64,000 nt of DNA from Dastarcus helophoroides (GCA_028583605.1 CM053327.1:37846626-37910625); one strand, 5' to 3'; shown: positions 34,136-48,101, counted from the stretch's first letter. The notes: a model not told the origin generated them from the sequence alone. Program-made: numbers and translations.

Positions 34136-36642
34136 GTATTACGAATCGAACAACAGATAATTTGTTATATCTGTAATTGAAACTGGTAAGTTCTACTATT
34201 TCGTTCGTCTTGCCTACGCTTTTGCGTTAAAAAATCTGTGAATCAATATCTTAAAACGTATTTCTTTCCAAGAAAATATATATGATAAAGTGAGTGAATG
34301 CAATTTTCTCCTTTCACGTAAAACCTAATATGAAATTGAAGGATGTAATTTGCCAAGTGTGACGCCTACTGACGCAGAATTTAAATATTTCCTTTGCTTC
34401 TTCGAGACATCCAAATTGAATGAAGCTTGTTGCATTTACGCCACCATTTCAATATACTAATTTTTTACTCAGAATCAGCTTAATCATGCATTGTAAGATG
34501 ATTTTGTGCATTTATTTTTCATAGGATCCACAAAATCTCCTTCTTGTAACACTTCCCCCCTCCACCCTATTTTACTTGATGTATTTATAGTCTACGTCAA
34601 ATTATTAAATTGGATCGAATTGGAATACGTCCTAGAATCCTTCTTTCTACTTCATACACTTTGATAATGGTACAACTATCGTTACACAATGAACTTTTCA
34701 AAGTTCCTCGACTTTGTCAATTTCCTCGTTTCTTAATATCTAACGAAAGTTTGATTGTCCCACGTGGTTTCCCTACACACGAAGAAAAATGGGCAACATC
34801 GCTTGTACGTTATACGACCGCAAAACTGCTTTTTCTTTCCGCAAATCCGACGTCGAAACTTCCAATGCTCCATACGGCATCAAAATGAAAAACGTCCTCC
34901 TCCGTTGAAATATCAGATCGTGTGGCGGCGCGTGGCGGGGGCGGGAAGTTATTTTCCGGCTCTAGTTACATCAGCCGTAGCCGCCGATCAATGCTGACTA
35001 TTTTTGCAACAATTCCTGGCAAATGTTAAAGGTGAGCTGTTTATTAAAAAAAAAAAGATGTCAAAGCAATACTCTGAGTGCATCTCCGAACGGGGGTTTT
35101 GATTTATTTTTCCGCCACCGCCGCCGCCGTCGATGCATCGCTGGTTGAAACCTGACGACGGCTGACGCTGGAAGCGCTCTAATTCGATATCGTTTTACGG
35201 AGATGTGATTTTAATGCAGCAATGCCGACATGCTGAATTAATCCTATTAATGTTATCTACACCTGTACGTCGTCCTCTCTGGATTAATTATCCAGGTTTA
35301 TTGAGATTTCCCTTTCAATCTCATTCCTGTAATCCGTTGAGATTTTTTTGTTGATTGGGCTGCTGTCAAGTTAGGCTGATTTACTAACGTTTCGTCTCTT
35401 GATACTGATGACATATTCAAAGCTGAATCTGAATAGTTAATTTTAGGTTAAATGTTGGTATTTCCAAAAAATTATAACCTAAAAATCGAAGTCGAAATTT
35501 TTCTAAACCACTAAAACGTTACTTAGTTACACCGAACCTTATCAAAGTTAAAAACCTCATCCAGAGGTATAGGTTTTGTCACAAAGTGAGCTAATAGTAT
35601 TGGTGCGTGTTAGGTTCGTTTATAAATACATTCTGAGTTAAAACACTTTATTTAAATTAAGACACAGAACGTACAACAACGAATAACATTAATTACCAAA
35701 TATTCAATCTACCAATACTGAAAAACTCTTATTGAATAAGTCGCAATAGGGGTGCGCAAATATTTATATCCGACATCTGGTTCTGGAGGTTTTCATGCGA
35801 AATAATATGCCAGATTCTAATCACCTGCACATGAGTCATCGCGGTAACAACACTCTAAGGAAGTTCATTTACTTCCCAATTTCAATCACATCAGTTCGTT
35901 ACATTATTTATCAGTAAATTCTGTAACTGAGTTGCATCGGGTACCCAAAATATTAAAATTTCCAAAAGTAGTCTAAAATTTTATTTTGGAATTTAAACAA
36001 CAAGACAGGAAATGGTCGAGGACGTTTGCATCTATGGATGTTGCGAAGCAACCCGTGATACAAGCTTTGCCTCATCTACGTGAACTTTGCAATTGCAATC
36101 TGGTTTTCGTTAGATTCTAATGAAATTAGATTTCGATTGCATCGTAATAAACTTGTATATATTCTTATATACAAGCCTTATTATCTTAACGACATGTTTA
36201 CATTTGGGCACTTCTTCAACACTTGCCTTCTAAATTGGAAGCAACACATAACAAAATCTTAGTCAAACAGTATTTTTTGGACTCTAGAATTTTATAATGC
36301 TGGGTAATTAAAATCCAGAATTCTGGATGACAATGAAATACTCTTTGACTAAGAAATTCCAATCTGTAACAGTTCTCCAGGTGGTTTATAAAACGCCATC
36401 TAACTCAGAGAAAACACAAAACAAAAAAGACTTTCCTGCTTCCAAAATAATTTTTCATAAAAAAAGTGAAAATTACGTAATAAAAATTGGTCACTTCCGA
36501 AGCCAACACAAGGTGATTACCACTGGCAAATTTCATTAAAGCGTCAAACCGCTTAGAATAGACATTAGAGGTTTAGCAATAGACGCAATTAGTCCATAGC
36601 AGCGACTGTAGTGATTTAGCCGGCGTTTGCATGTAATTTCAG
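34136..36642. other. unc-13 intron, mostly unique
   Basis: No additional exon is recognised. A GC-rich island at 34915-35210, containing CCGCCACCGCCGCCGCCGTC, stands out and could be regulatory or an alternative promoter. The rest is ordinary AT-rich intron; the frames at 34610-34997 and 36327-36539 have no recognisable product. Confidence 0.4.
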
Positions 36643-36766
36643 GAGGGCAGCGGTCAATGGTTGCCACTAGAGGCGGAACTGGTCATGAGGGATGGCGAAG
36701 TGGTCGGCACCGAGAATCCAACCGGTCACTCGCTCCTGGTAGACTGCAGATTCGAATTACCGTTCG
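36643..36766 (+). CDS. unc-13: unc-13 exon d: end of C2A domain
   Basis: Acceptor ATGTAATTTCAG, donor GTAAGTGTCC. It reads [20 protein letters not shown] and then [21 protein letters not shown], aligned in order with the vertebrate C-terminal C2A segment (EGPGEWLTL ... LLDTRFELP). The 124-bp exon begins in phase 0 and ends after one base, completed by exon e as Asp. The intron that follows is over 11 kb and holds the large satellite array. Confidence 0.93.
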
Positions 36767-37549
36767 GTAAGTGTCCTTTCGATGCACCTTCCAAGCGGCT
36801 CCCGTCTGTAGCGGCTCTACGCGTTTAATCTTTCATACGATACGTGTCCTGGTTCTCGATGACGAGCGCCACTTAAAACGTAAGCGTCTTCGCGTAATCC
36901 GAATGACATGGGACGCGAGGGATGCCGGAATGTGTGAAAAACGCAAAAGGAAGCTGTTATATCTGACATTTGTATGAATATAAAGTAGCTTTCAAGAGAG
37001 ACTGTTTATTTTCTTTTTATTTAGGTGGTAATCAAAGAGATGAAAACTTTTAAAGGAATTGAGACAACTCGGCGATACGTTTCCACGATTGCATGAAAGC
37101 TGCATTGTAGCACTGAAGCGTTAAACAAAATTTTACCTTTGCGATTCAATTTTCCCACTACGGTATGATCAAAGCTTCAACCAACACCTCAAAAGGAAAC
37201 CAACAAAGCTTTGGAAGATGTTGAAGCTAGAAAACACAGTTAAAAATATCTAGTGCAAAAACTAGCTCAGTTAGAGGCAATCCAGTATAAACTAAACAAT
37301 ACTTTAAAATACATCTTCGAGAATTATGGTAGAGCTAAATATTTTCTGTTACTGTCACTAAACAATTTCAAGAGAAATGGCAAATTTTACTGTTGAAGGT
37401 CACTAATTACATTATAGTTTTACTAAAGAAATAACAACGCTTTTAAAACACTTTCTCTTGTGGTGATAGTTTTATTGGATAAGGTAATGCTTATTTTTAG
37501 ACGTCTTAACATTCAATAAAAACATAATCAAGTTATCCATTCAGTCTAT
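36767..37549. other. unc-13 intron, unique part before the satellite
   Basis: No gene or repeat family is recognised. The frame at 36771-36977 starts at the exon boundary but has no family resemblance. Confidence 0.45.
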
Positions 37550-38561
37550 CTTAGAAAATATTGTGCTGAGGTTAGGAGTCGTAAGTTTGTCTTATATGAA
37601 AAATATCCCTGTACGATCACCAAATGATCGAGTGTTGAGGTCAAGTCTAATAGATTTGTCCTAGATGAAAAACATCCCAATACAATCACCAGAGAATCGT
37701 TACAGGTTATTCGTACAGAACTTTGATATATCATTCGAGTTGATTGATATCTGGCAAAACTCGTCAGGTTGTCGCACAACTCAAACACAACAGCATAAAA
37801 CAGATACAATTAAGTTATCCGCCGTATTTAACTCTCTCAGATTACGTTGTGTCGAGATTACGTGTCATAGGTTTGTCTTATATAAAAAACATCCTTGTAC
37901 AATTACCGGAGAATTTTACGTTTTATTTGGAAATAGCCTTAGAATTTCGTTTTAGTTGGTTGACACATTTGTTGAAATTTTGTTAAATGAATTGTCACAT
38001 AACTCAAATACAACAGACCAAATTTCAGATACATAATCAGTAATACAAACGCCGATTTTATCAGAAATGACATCGGAACAATTTGTGTTGCGGTCGCTAA
38101 TCATAGGTTTGTCTAATATAAAAGGCATCTTTAGACGACCACCGAAGAATCATTACATTTTACCCGTAAACATATTGAGTTAGTCGAGATATAGCAAAAT
38201 TCGTTGAGATTTTGTTCAGCATGCAATTGGGTTATCTACTTTACAGTATTTTTTCAAAAATTATCTTAAGATACGTTGTGTTGAGATCTTGAGCCATAGG
38301 TTTGTCTCAGATGAAAAACATCCCAATACAAGCACCGGAGAATCGTCACAGTTTATTCGTAAAGAACTTTGGGATATCATTTGAGTTAATTAAGATCTGT
38401 CGTCGGGTTGTCAAACGACTCAAACACAACAGGATGAAACAGATACAGTAAGGTTATCCGTCATATAATGGCTTTCTCAGATTAAATTGTGTCGAGTTCA
38501 CATGTAATAGGTTTGTGTAATATGAAGAACATCCTTGTACAATTACCGAAGAATATTTCTA

Positions 38562-38745
38562 CAGTCAAAACCGGATATAAAGACATCGTTTACAACGACG
38601 CATCGGTTATTACGACTAAATGACAAGGTCCCGGCGATTAATTTAAAAGTTAATTGTACTGCCAGTTATATTGCTTATAACAACTACCGGTTACAGCGTC
38701 CGTAGTTTAGGGTCCCTTCAATGTCGTTATATCCGGTTTCAACTG
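38562..38745. mobile_element. Tigger/pogo-like MITE, 184 bp
   Basis: CAGTCAAAACCGGATATAAA at the left and TCGTTATATCCGGTTTCAAC at the right are inverted repeats flanked by TA on both sides (38560-38561 and 38746-38747). CAGT...CCGGATATAACGAC ends with TA duplications are typical of pogo/Tigger members of Tc1/mariner. The interior is non-coding. Confidence 0.7.
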
Positions 38746-41700
38746 TATTCATGTTTTATTGGCTTTTTTTTTCGCCAGTTACTCCTTTCACAATTCTAAA
38801 TTTCAGTTACCTTCTGTTAAGGATTGGCAATCTGTTATAGATTGCCCCAAGCAGCAATTGCGTTGGATCTTGGTTTGTCAATCGCTGTTTGTGACTCAAC
38901 ACTGAAAAACACTTAAAACTATTCTAAAATTTAAAGGACGTAAAAACTAAATAACAACAAAATGATTTTTAAGTTTTAATGTTTTGGGCAGTGTTATTCG
39001 CTGCTCGTCGTCAGAAAATCAATTCAAATTTCTTCCTCTACAATGTTGTGTATGCTGTCAGGAAATATTTTTGACAGTTTATAAGATTATTTCCTAGGTG
39101 ATTCTAAGGCGACCCAGTTGTTTTTACTAATTCATTAATATTAATACTTTGCAAAAAAATCCAGAGAATATCTATCGGAGAAAAGTTATGTTTTATTAGC
39201 AAAGATTTTTTAAAAATAAAACATTTTGTTTGAGTTGGTTGGCATATTTGTTATGAGTTCATAATGGCTTTCTCAGAATTAGATTAAGTTGTGTCGAGTT
39301 CACGCGTCATAGTTTTGTCTAATATGAAGAACATCCTTGTACAATTATCAGAGAATAGTTAAGTTTTATTCGCAGAGAGCTTTAAAAAGTAAAGAATTTT
39401 GTTTGAGTTGGTTGACATATTTGTTAAAAGTTTGTTCAACTGATCGATACATAACACATAACACATGAACCAAATTTCAGATACATAACCAGTGATACGC
39501 CAATTTTATCAGAAATAATCTTTGAGAAACTTGTGTTGACGTGTCTTATCATAGGTTTGTCTAATATAAAAAGCATCCCTATATGACCACCGAAGAATAA
39601 ATACGTTACTAGTAAACATCTTGAGTTGGTTGACATGTAGCGAAATTCGTTGTGATTTTGTTCAGTATACAAGTCAGATTATCTGCTTTACATAATTGGC
39701 ATTTTCAAAAATGCTTTCAAAATAAATTGTGTTGAGGTAGCCGAGCCATAGGTTTGTCTCATATGAAAAACATCCCAATACAATCACCAGAGAAATCGTT
39801 CACAGTTTATTACGTAAGATCTTTAAGATATCTTTGAGTTGATTCATATCTGGCAAAATTTGTGATATTTTTAGACGACTTAAACACAACAGCATAAAGC
39901 AGATACAATTAAGTTATCCCACATATAATGGCTTTCTGAGAATCAGATTAAGTTGTGTCGAGTTCACTTGTCATAGGTTTGTCTAATATGAAGAACATCC
40001 TTGTACAATATCCAGAGAATAGTTAAGTTTTATTTGTAAAGAGCTTTGAAAAGTAAAGAATTTTGTTTGAGTTGGTTGACATATTTGTTAGGAGTTCGTT
40101 TAAAGGGTCGTCACATACCTCAAACGCAACGGACCAAATTTTAGATACATAACTAGTGATACTCCAATTTTATCAGAAATAATCTCTGAGAAACTTGTAT
40201 TGAGGTCTCTTATCATAGGTTTGTCTAATATAAAAAGCATCCCTGTATGACCACCGAAGAATCATTACATTTCACTAGTAACATCTTGAGTTGGTTAACA
40301 TATAGCGAAATTCGTTGTGATTTTGTTTAGTATACAATCAGATTATCTGCTTTACAATATTGGCATTTTCAAAAATGCTTTCAAAATAAATTGTGTTGAG
40401 GTACCAAGCCATAGGTTTGTCTCATATGCAAAACATCCCAATACAATCACCAGAGAATCGTTACAGTTTATTCGAGATATCTTTGAGTTGATTCGTATCT
40501 GGCAAAATTTGTGATGTCTTTAGACGACTTAAACACAACAGCATAAAACAGATACAATTAAGTTATCCCACATATAATGGCTTTCTAAGAATCAGATTAA
40601 GTTGTGTCGAGTTTACTTGTCATAGGTTTGTCTAATATGAAGAATATCCTTGTACAATTACCAGAGAATAGTTAAGTTTTATTCGTAAAGAGCTTTGAAA
40701 AGTGAAGAATTTTGTTTGAGTTGGTTGATATATTTGTTAGGAGTTTGTTTAAAGGATCGCTACATACCTCAAATGCAACGGACCAAATTTTTGATACATA
40801 ACTAGTGTGTCGAGTTCACGCATCATAGGTTTGTCTAATAGGAAGAACATCCTTGGACAATTATCAGAGAATAGTTAAGTTTTATTCGCAAAGAGCTTTA
40901 AAAAGTAAAGAATTTTGTTTGAGTTGGTTGACATATTTGTTAGGAGTTCGTTCAACGAATCGACACATAACTCAAACACAATGAACCAAATTTCAGATAC
41001 AAAACCAGTGATACGTCAATTTTATCGGAAATAACCTCTGAGAAACTTGTGTTAAGGTCTCTTATTGTAGGTTTGTCTAATATAAAAAGCATCCCTATAT
41101 GACCAGCAAAGAATTATTACATTTTACTAGTACACTTCTTGAGTGGTTGACATATAGCGAAATTCGTTGTGATTTTGTTCAGTATACAATCAGGTTATCT
41201 GCTTTACAATATTGTCATTTTTAAAAATGATCTCAAAATAAATTGTGTTGAGGTTCCGCGCCATAGGTTTGTCTCATATAAAAAACATCCCAATACAATC
41301 ATCAGAGAATCGTTACAGTTTATTCGTAAAGATCTTTAAGATACTATTTAAGTTGATTCATATCTGGCAAAATTCGTGACGTTGTTAGGTGACTTAAACA
41401 CAACAGCATAAAACAAATACGACCAAGTTATCCTCCATATAATGGCTTTCTTACAATCAGATTAAGTTGTGTCGAGGTCACGCATCATAGGTTTGTCTAA
41501 TATGAAAAACATCCTTGTACAATTACCTGAGAATTGTTACATTTTACGCAAGGAGTTCGAGAAGGTGAAAAATTTTGTTTAAGTTGGATGACATATTTGT
41601 TAGGATTTTGTCACATAACTCAAATACAATGGACCAATTTTTAGATACATAACCAGGGATACGCTAATTTTATCAGAAATAACTTCGGAGAAACTTGTAT

Positions 41701-41834
41701 TGAGGTCTCTTATCATAGGTTTGTCTAATATAAAAAGCATCCTTATACGACCATCAAAGAATCATATCATTTTACTCGTAAATATCTTGGATTGATTGAC
41801 ATATAGCAAAATTTGTTGGGATTTTGTTCAGCAT

Positions 41835-42860
41835 ACAAAGAACATTCGCGAACAGCATTAATTTTTTGTTTTCATTTGAAGAAAACTTATACCGATGACT
41901 TCAAAAAGCTTATGGTAAAGATGATCCATCGCAAGATACGTGTGAACGATGGTTTTGGCGTTTCGAAAATAATGCCTACGATGTTGCAGACAAGGAACTT
42001 GGAAAGCTGCTAAAACATACGAATATGTGGAATTGCAAGCATTGTTGGACAAAGATGATTCGTAAACACAAAAAAAACTCGCCGAGGAATTAAGCGTTAG
42101 TCAACAAGCTGTTTCTAATTGACTACAAAAGATGGAAAAGATTCAGAAGATCGCTAGGTGGGTACCACATGAGCTGAACGATAGGCAAACGAAAAAGCGC
42201 AAAGACACATTTGATATTTTGCTTGCTCGGTATATACGAAAGTCGTTTTTGCATTGTATAGTTACAGGGATTGAAAAATGGATTTATTTTAAGAATCCCA
42301 AACGCAAAAAATCATGGGTGCACCCAGCAGCACCATTCACGTTCACCGCAAGACCGACTCGTTTTGACAGAAAGGCAATGCTCTGTGTTTGGTAGGACCA
42401 GAGAAGCGTAGTATATTATGAGGTGCTAAAACCTGGAAAAATGGTAAATACTAAACGTTACTAACAGCAATGGGCCGATTTTAAGTGTTCGCTGCTTGAA
42501 AAAAGACCAGAATACCGAGACAGGTCACCTAAAGTCATTTTTATTCATGACAATGCTCCATTGCATACGACAAAACCGATTCGCGACACGTTGGAAGCAC
42601 TCTACTAGGAAATTCTGATGGCACACTCACCAGACTTGGCTCCTTCCGATTACTACCTGTTTGCATCAATGGGTTACGCGCTTGCTGAGCAGCGCTTTGG
42701 TTCGTTTGAAGATGTAAAAAAATCGCTCGATGAATGGTTCGCAGCAAAATTGAAATATTTTTACTGACGTGGTATTCAAAAATTGCCCGAAATATGGGAA
42801 AAATGTATAGCAAGTCATGGAGCATACTTTAAATAAATCACTTTTTATCAATCTTCCGAA
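41835..42860 (+). pseudogene. Dead mariner transposase (mellifera-like)
   Basis: Clear fragments of a mariner transposase in order: WVPHELNDRQTKKRKDTF (from about 42160), RKSFLHCIVTGIEKWIYF, NPKRKKSWVHPAAP, YYEVLKPGKMVNT, VIFIHDNAPLHTTKP, HSPDLAPSDYYLF, and ALAEQRFGSFEDVKK, ending GAYFK-stop near 42835. The N-terminal DNA-binding part (about 41850-42120) is more decayed. The first catalytic Asp (GDEKW) is Ile (42270-42272). The other two, at 42549 and 42648, are 32 rather than 34 residues apart. In-frame stops lie near 42119, 42394, 42606 and 42764. No clean terminal inverted repeats were found. The element is dead and sits inside the satellite. Confidence 0.92.
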
Positions 42861-45800
42861 TTTAACACGTCCTTTTAAAAAAAAAATCCGAATTTTATAC
42901 CCTATACGCCTGGTACAATATTGACGTTTTAAAAAATGATCTCAAGATAAGTTGTGTTGAGGTCTTCAGCCATAGGTTTGTCTCAGATGAAGAACATCCC
43001 AATACGGTCGTTACAATTTATTTGTAAAGAACTTTGAGTTAATTGACATCTGATAAAACTCGTCAGGTTGTCACACGATTGAAACACAACAGGATAAAAT
43101 CTATTCGGCGTATAATGACTCTCTCAGAATAAGTTGTGTCGAGGTCACGCGTCATAGGTTTGTCTAATATGAAGAACATCCTGGTACAATATGAACCATT
43201 ACCGGAGAAACGTTTCGTTTTATTCGCACAGAGCTTTAAAAAGTAGAGAATTTTGTTTGAGTTGGTTGACATATTTGTTAGAATTTTGTTCAACGGATCG
43301 TCACATAACTTAAACACAATGGACCAAATTTTAAATACATAACCAGTGATATGCTGATTTTATCAGAAATGACTTCGGAGGGACTTGGGTTGAGGTCGTT
43401 AATCATAGGTTTGTTTAATATAAAAACTATTCCTATACGACCATTGAAGAATTATTACATTTTACTCGTAAACATCTTGAGTTGGTTAACATTAGTGAAA
43501 TTAGTTGGGATTTTGTTCAGCATACAATCAGGTTATCTGCTTTAAAATATTGGCGTTTTTAAAAATGATCTCAAGATAAGTTGTGTTGAGGTCTCGAGCT
43601 ATAGGTTTGTCTCAGATGAAAAACATCCCAATACGGTCGTTACAGTTTATTTGTAAAGAACCTTGAGTTAATTAACGTCTGGCAAAACTCGTCAGTTTGT
43701 CACACGACTTAAACACAACAGGATAAAACGGATATCCTCCGTATAATGGCTCTCTCAGATTAAGTTGTTTGGAGGTCACGCGTCATAGGTTTGTCTAATA
43801 TGAAGAACATCCTTGTACAATGTGAACAGTTATCGGAGAAACGTTACGTTTTATTCGCACAGAGCTTTAAAAAGTGGAAAATTTTGTTTGAGCTGGTTGA
43901 CATATTTGTTAGGATTTTGTTCAACGGATCGTTACATAACTTAAACACAATGGACCAAATTCTAAATACATAACCAGTGATATGTTGATTTTATCAGAAA
44001 TGACCTAGGAGGGACTTGTGTTGAGGTCGTTGATCATAGGTTTGTTTAATATAAAAACTATTCCTATACGACCATTGAAGAATTATAACATTTTACTCGT
44101 AGACATCTTGAGTTGGTTAGGATTAGTGAAATTAGTTGGAATTTTGTTCAGCATACAATCAGGTTATCTGCTTTATAATGTTGGCGTTTTCAAAAATGAT
44201 CTTAAGATAAGTTGTGTTGAGGTCTCGAGCCATAGGTTTGTCTCAGATGAAAAACATCCCAATACGGTCGTTACAGTTTATTTGTAAAGAACTTTGAGTT
44301 AATTGACGTTTGGCAAAACTCGTCAGGTTGTCACACGACTTAAACATAATAGAATAAAACAGATATCCTCCATATAATGGCTCTCTCAGATTAAGTTTTG
44401 TGGAGGTCACGCGTCATAGGTTTGTCTAATATAAAGAACATCCTTGTACAATATGAACAGTTACCGGAGAAACGTTACGTTTTATTTGCACAGAGCTTTA
44501 AAAAGTGGAGAATTTTGTTTGAGGTGGTTGACATATTTGTTAGGATCGTCACATAACTTAAACACAACGGACCAAATTTTAGATACGTAACCAGTGATAC
44601 GCCAATTTTATCATAAATAACCTCCTGAGAATCTTGTGTTTAGGTCTCTTATTATAGGTTTGTCTAATGTAAAAAGCATCTTTATATGACCAAAGAAGAA
44701 TCATTACATTTTACTAGTACACTTCTTGAGTTGGTTGACATATAGTGAAATTTGTTGTGATTCTGTTCAGTATACAATAAGCTTTACAATATTAGGCATT
44801 TCTAAAAATGATCTCAAAATAAATTGTGTTGAGGTTCCGCGCCATAGGTTTGTCTCATATAAAAAACATCCCAATACAATCATCAGAGAATCGTTACAGT
44901 TTATTCGTAAAGATCTTTAAGATATCATTTGAGTTGATTCATATCTGGCAAAATTCGTGAGGTTGTTAGGCAATTCAAACACAACAGCATTAAACAGATA
45001 CGATCAAGTTATCCTCCATATAATGGTATTCTCACAATTAGATTAAGTTGTGTCGAGTTCGCGCGTCATAGGTTTGTCTAATATGGAAAACATCCTTGTA
45101 CAATTACCGAAGAATTGTTACATTTTACGCAAGGAGCTTTAGAAGGTGAAAATTTTTGTTTAAGTTGGTTGACATATTTGTTAGGCCTTTGTTCAACGGA
45201 TCGTCATATAACTCAGACACAACGCACCAGATTTCAGATACATAACCAGTGATACGCCAATTTTATCAGAAATAACCTCTGAGAAACTTGTGTTGAGGTC
45301 TCTTATCATAAGTTTGTCTAATATAGTAAGCATCCCTATATGACCACTGAAGAATAATTACATTACTAGTAAACATCTTTAGTTGGTTGACATGTAGCGA
45401 AACTCGTTGTGATTTTGTTCAGTATACAATCAGGTTATCTGCTTTAAAATATTGGCATTTTCAAAAATGATCTCAAAATAAATTGTGTTGAGGTTCCTGA
45501 GCCGATAGGTTTGTCTCAGATGAAAAGCATCCCAATACAATCACCAGAGAATCGTTACAGTTTATTCGTAAAGATCTTTGAGATATCTTTGAGTTGATTT
45601 ATATCTGGCAAAATTTGTGAGGTTGTTAGGCGACCCAAACTATAACAGCCATAAAACAGATACAATCAAGTTATTCTCCATATGATGGCTCTCTCACAAT
45701 TAGATTAAGTTGTGTCGAGTTCACGCGTCATAGGTTTGTCTAATATGAAAAGCATCCTTGTACAATTACCGGAGAATTGTTAATGTTTTACGCAAAGAGC

Positions 45801-46104
45801 CTTAGAAAGTAAAAAATTTCGTTTAAGATGGTTGAGATATTTGTGAGGATTTTGTTCAACGGATTATCATATAACTCAAACACAACGCACCAGATTTCAG
45901 ATACATAATCAGTGATACGTTGATTTAATCAGAAATGACCTCGGAGCAACTTCTGTTGAGGTCGCTAGTCATAGGTTTGTCTAATATAAAAAGCATCCCT
46001 ATACGAATCACCGAAGAATCATTACATTTTACTCGTAAACATCTTTACTATTTTGCTTAAGTTGGTTAATGTATAGCGAAATTCGTTAAAATTCTGTTCA
46101 GAGG

Positions 46105-46230
46105 TTTTTTTTTCTGATGGAACAGACTTGTTCCTTGGTTCTCGTCAAAAACGATATACAAATCTTGTTCCCTGAAATCAAGAAAAATTAAAAAATACTA
46201 CTAACGCGTTTTGATAGCTCAGAGAGGTAC
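46105..46230. repeat. Foldback-family fragment in the satellite
   Basis: GAACAGACTTGTTCCTTGGT, TACAAATCTTGTTCCCTGAA and ACGCGTTTTGATAGCTCAGA match one arm of the 16.5- and 23-kb foldback elements. It interrupts satellite monomers that resume at 46235. Confidence 0.6.
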
Positions 46231-46460
46231 TGGATCAAGTTATCTGTTTTACAATCAAAAATGATTCCAAGATAAATTGTGTTGAGGTCACAGCGCCATA
46301 GGTTTGTCTCAGATGAAAAACATCCCAATCACCGGAGGATATTTACGGTTTACTTTTAAAGTACGATAAGAAGCGACGAATCTCGTTCGAGTCGGTTGGC
46401 ATCTGGCGAAATTCGTCAGGTTTTCGTTAGCGCCAGGTCGAATCGCACTTTCGCCACATT

Positions 46461-47984
46461 ACTCAAACACAACGGCACCAAATGTCAGATATAATCAGGT
46501 TAGCGGTGATTTATGTGGAACACAAAGGTCACTTTTACAGCTAAGTTAATTTTCCGTTACATGGACAAACATCCTCCAGTTTCTCTCCCCTAGAACAAAC
46601 AAATCCCGATGGCGGCGGAACAGGATTAAAACAAATCCGAAAGCTTTGCGCTGCTTGTTCGTTTTGTACTAGCTGCTTCAGATTATCCATAATTTAGCTT
46701 TGTTTATTATTTATAGTTAAGTAGTTCGGAAAATTACTTGTAACTGAAATTGTAGCGTGTAACGATCCCCCTATTCGCCCGTATATGTTGAGCACGTTGC
46801 TCGTGTAGGTGGAAACGTTTTGTCTGGTTTATTTTGACGTATGCAAATGTAGAGAATTAGGTGAACGTTAAGAGCTCCGATTTGGAGCTTTTCGTATCGT
46901 ATTTTGCGGCAATCTGGGTATGATACGTACGCGCGCTGTTTAACTTTCTGCTTTATTGGGGATGCAGCTAAAGTTTTAATGACACCCTTGGGTACCCCAA
47001 AGTGAGGAGCGTAAACTTTCGGTAACATTTTTGAATTTGTTAATCCTCGGGCGAATTTGTGGATTTGTTAACGTTGATTACATACAGGGGGGATCAAGAG
47101 CTTTTTGAGTTCAGTGATGAGTAAATACAGTTTTAAAGATGAAAGCTCTGATCGCCCTATTATGTGATAAAAGTGTATTATATGATCGAGTAGATTTAGA
47201 GTGTTTGCGAATTGGGTGTTCAGGCCGCTGCGATCCCCCGACGGGTTGGCGGAGTATCTTGCAAGGCTCCACTGTCTGCCGTAACGACGCCTCCAAACCG
47301 TATGCTTCCATAGGTAACCGCCTAGAGCTTTGCCTTTTCAGCACCTTTCAGCCTTCTGCATTTATCTTCTCATGCATACGCTTTAACCTTCTAGACACAG
47401 CGGGGCTTTAATCTCACTTTGGAATTATTTTAATGGCTTTGTGGTCTCGAGACAAAGTTCCAACAGAACGGAACTTTTGTTTATGATGCTTCGTCACCAT
47501 TAACTAACTGAGCCGCGCTCCTGATGATAATAGTGAGCGCTCGGGAAATAAATAATTCCAAAGGGATTATCCCCGCTTACTGAACTTTCCTTTCTTTAAA
47601 TAACTGTTCAAGAGAAAAATGTGTTACGTGTATAAATGTACACACTGAAACCAACAACACGAACTCTAGTGACAAACAGACTCGTTCAAAGACACGAGAA
47701 TCAATAGAAAAATTTTAATCAACTTCTTTCTTGAAAACATTGCACGTTTTACGAGCTTGAAGGCCGCTTGCATCATCCCCCTTTTGTCTTGTTACCCACG
47801 AGCGACATCGGACGGATTTTCATCTTGGATGATGTCGTAGCGGCCTTAACACGGCAACTGAAAATCACGACAAACAGCTACAGCCTTTCACACTTTAATA
47901 AAATCACAACGACGACAATATTTCGAACACTAGCGCCCCCTTCATCGATTTCGATAATTTTGTTGAAGTTGTCGGTGGTTTCAG
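46461..47984. other. unc-13 intron, unique after the satellite
   Basis: No exon is recognised before the acceptor at 47984 (GGTGGTTTCAG). The frames 46771-47028 (minus) and 47139-47411 (plus, 90 codons with several Cys) have no recognisable family. The second is a weak candidate at best. Confidence 0.4.
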
Positions 47985-48101
47985 ATCCCGAAAATATAGA
48001 AGCTGGCGAGCTGCAGAGGAAGTTGGAGATGTTGAACAACATCATGGACCAGGAGGCGCGTGCGGAACAGGCCAGAAGGCAGATGCAATATTTTGGACAT
48101 T
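47985..48101 (+). CDS. unc-13: unc-13 exon e: linker after C2A
   Basis: Acceptor GTGGTTTCAG, donor GTAAGTAAAAG. With the G of exon d it reads D-PENIEAGELQRKLEMLNNI and then MDQEARAEQARRQMQYFGH. It corresponds to the short helical segment just after C2A in Munc13 proteins ([21 protein letters not shown] in vertebrates). The exon is 117 bp, predicted helical and charged, and ends one base into a Ser codon completed by exon f. An upstream in-frame extension to 47768 is intronic. Confidence 0.88.

Larger units (their letters stand above)
37550..46460 (+). repeat. Higher-order satellite of three alternating ~215-bp monomers
   Basis: ATAGGTTTGTCTMATAT and variants mark more than 30 monomers. Three types alternate in fixed order. 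Type C is followed by GAAGAACATCCTTGTACAAT. Type A is followed by AAAAAGCATCCCTATATGAC. Type B (CAGATGAAAAACATCCCAAT) follows AATTGTGTTGAGGT. One full A-B-C cycle is about 640-670 bp (A at about 39550 and 40217; C at about 39973 and 40620). Monomers are 75-90% alike by eye. The array is broken by a Tigger-like MITE (38562-38745), about 550 bp of unrelated sequence after it, a dead mariner (about 41830-42870) and a foldback fragment (46105-46230). Confidence 0.9.

Noticed and set aside
37550..46460. CRISPR-like array (regular repeats with spacers)
   Set aside because: Eukaryotic context, 215-bp monomers diverging along their whole length, and no short conserved repeat with unique spacers.
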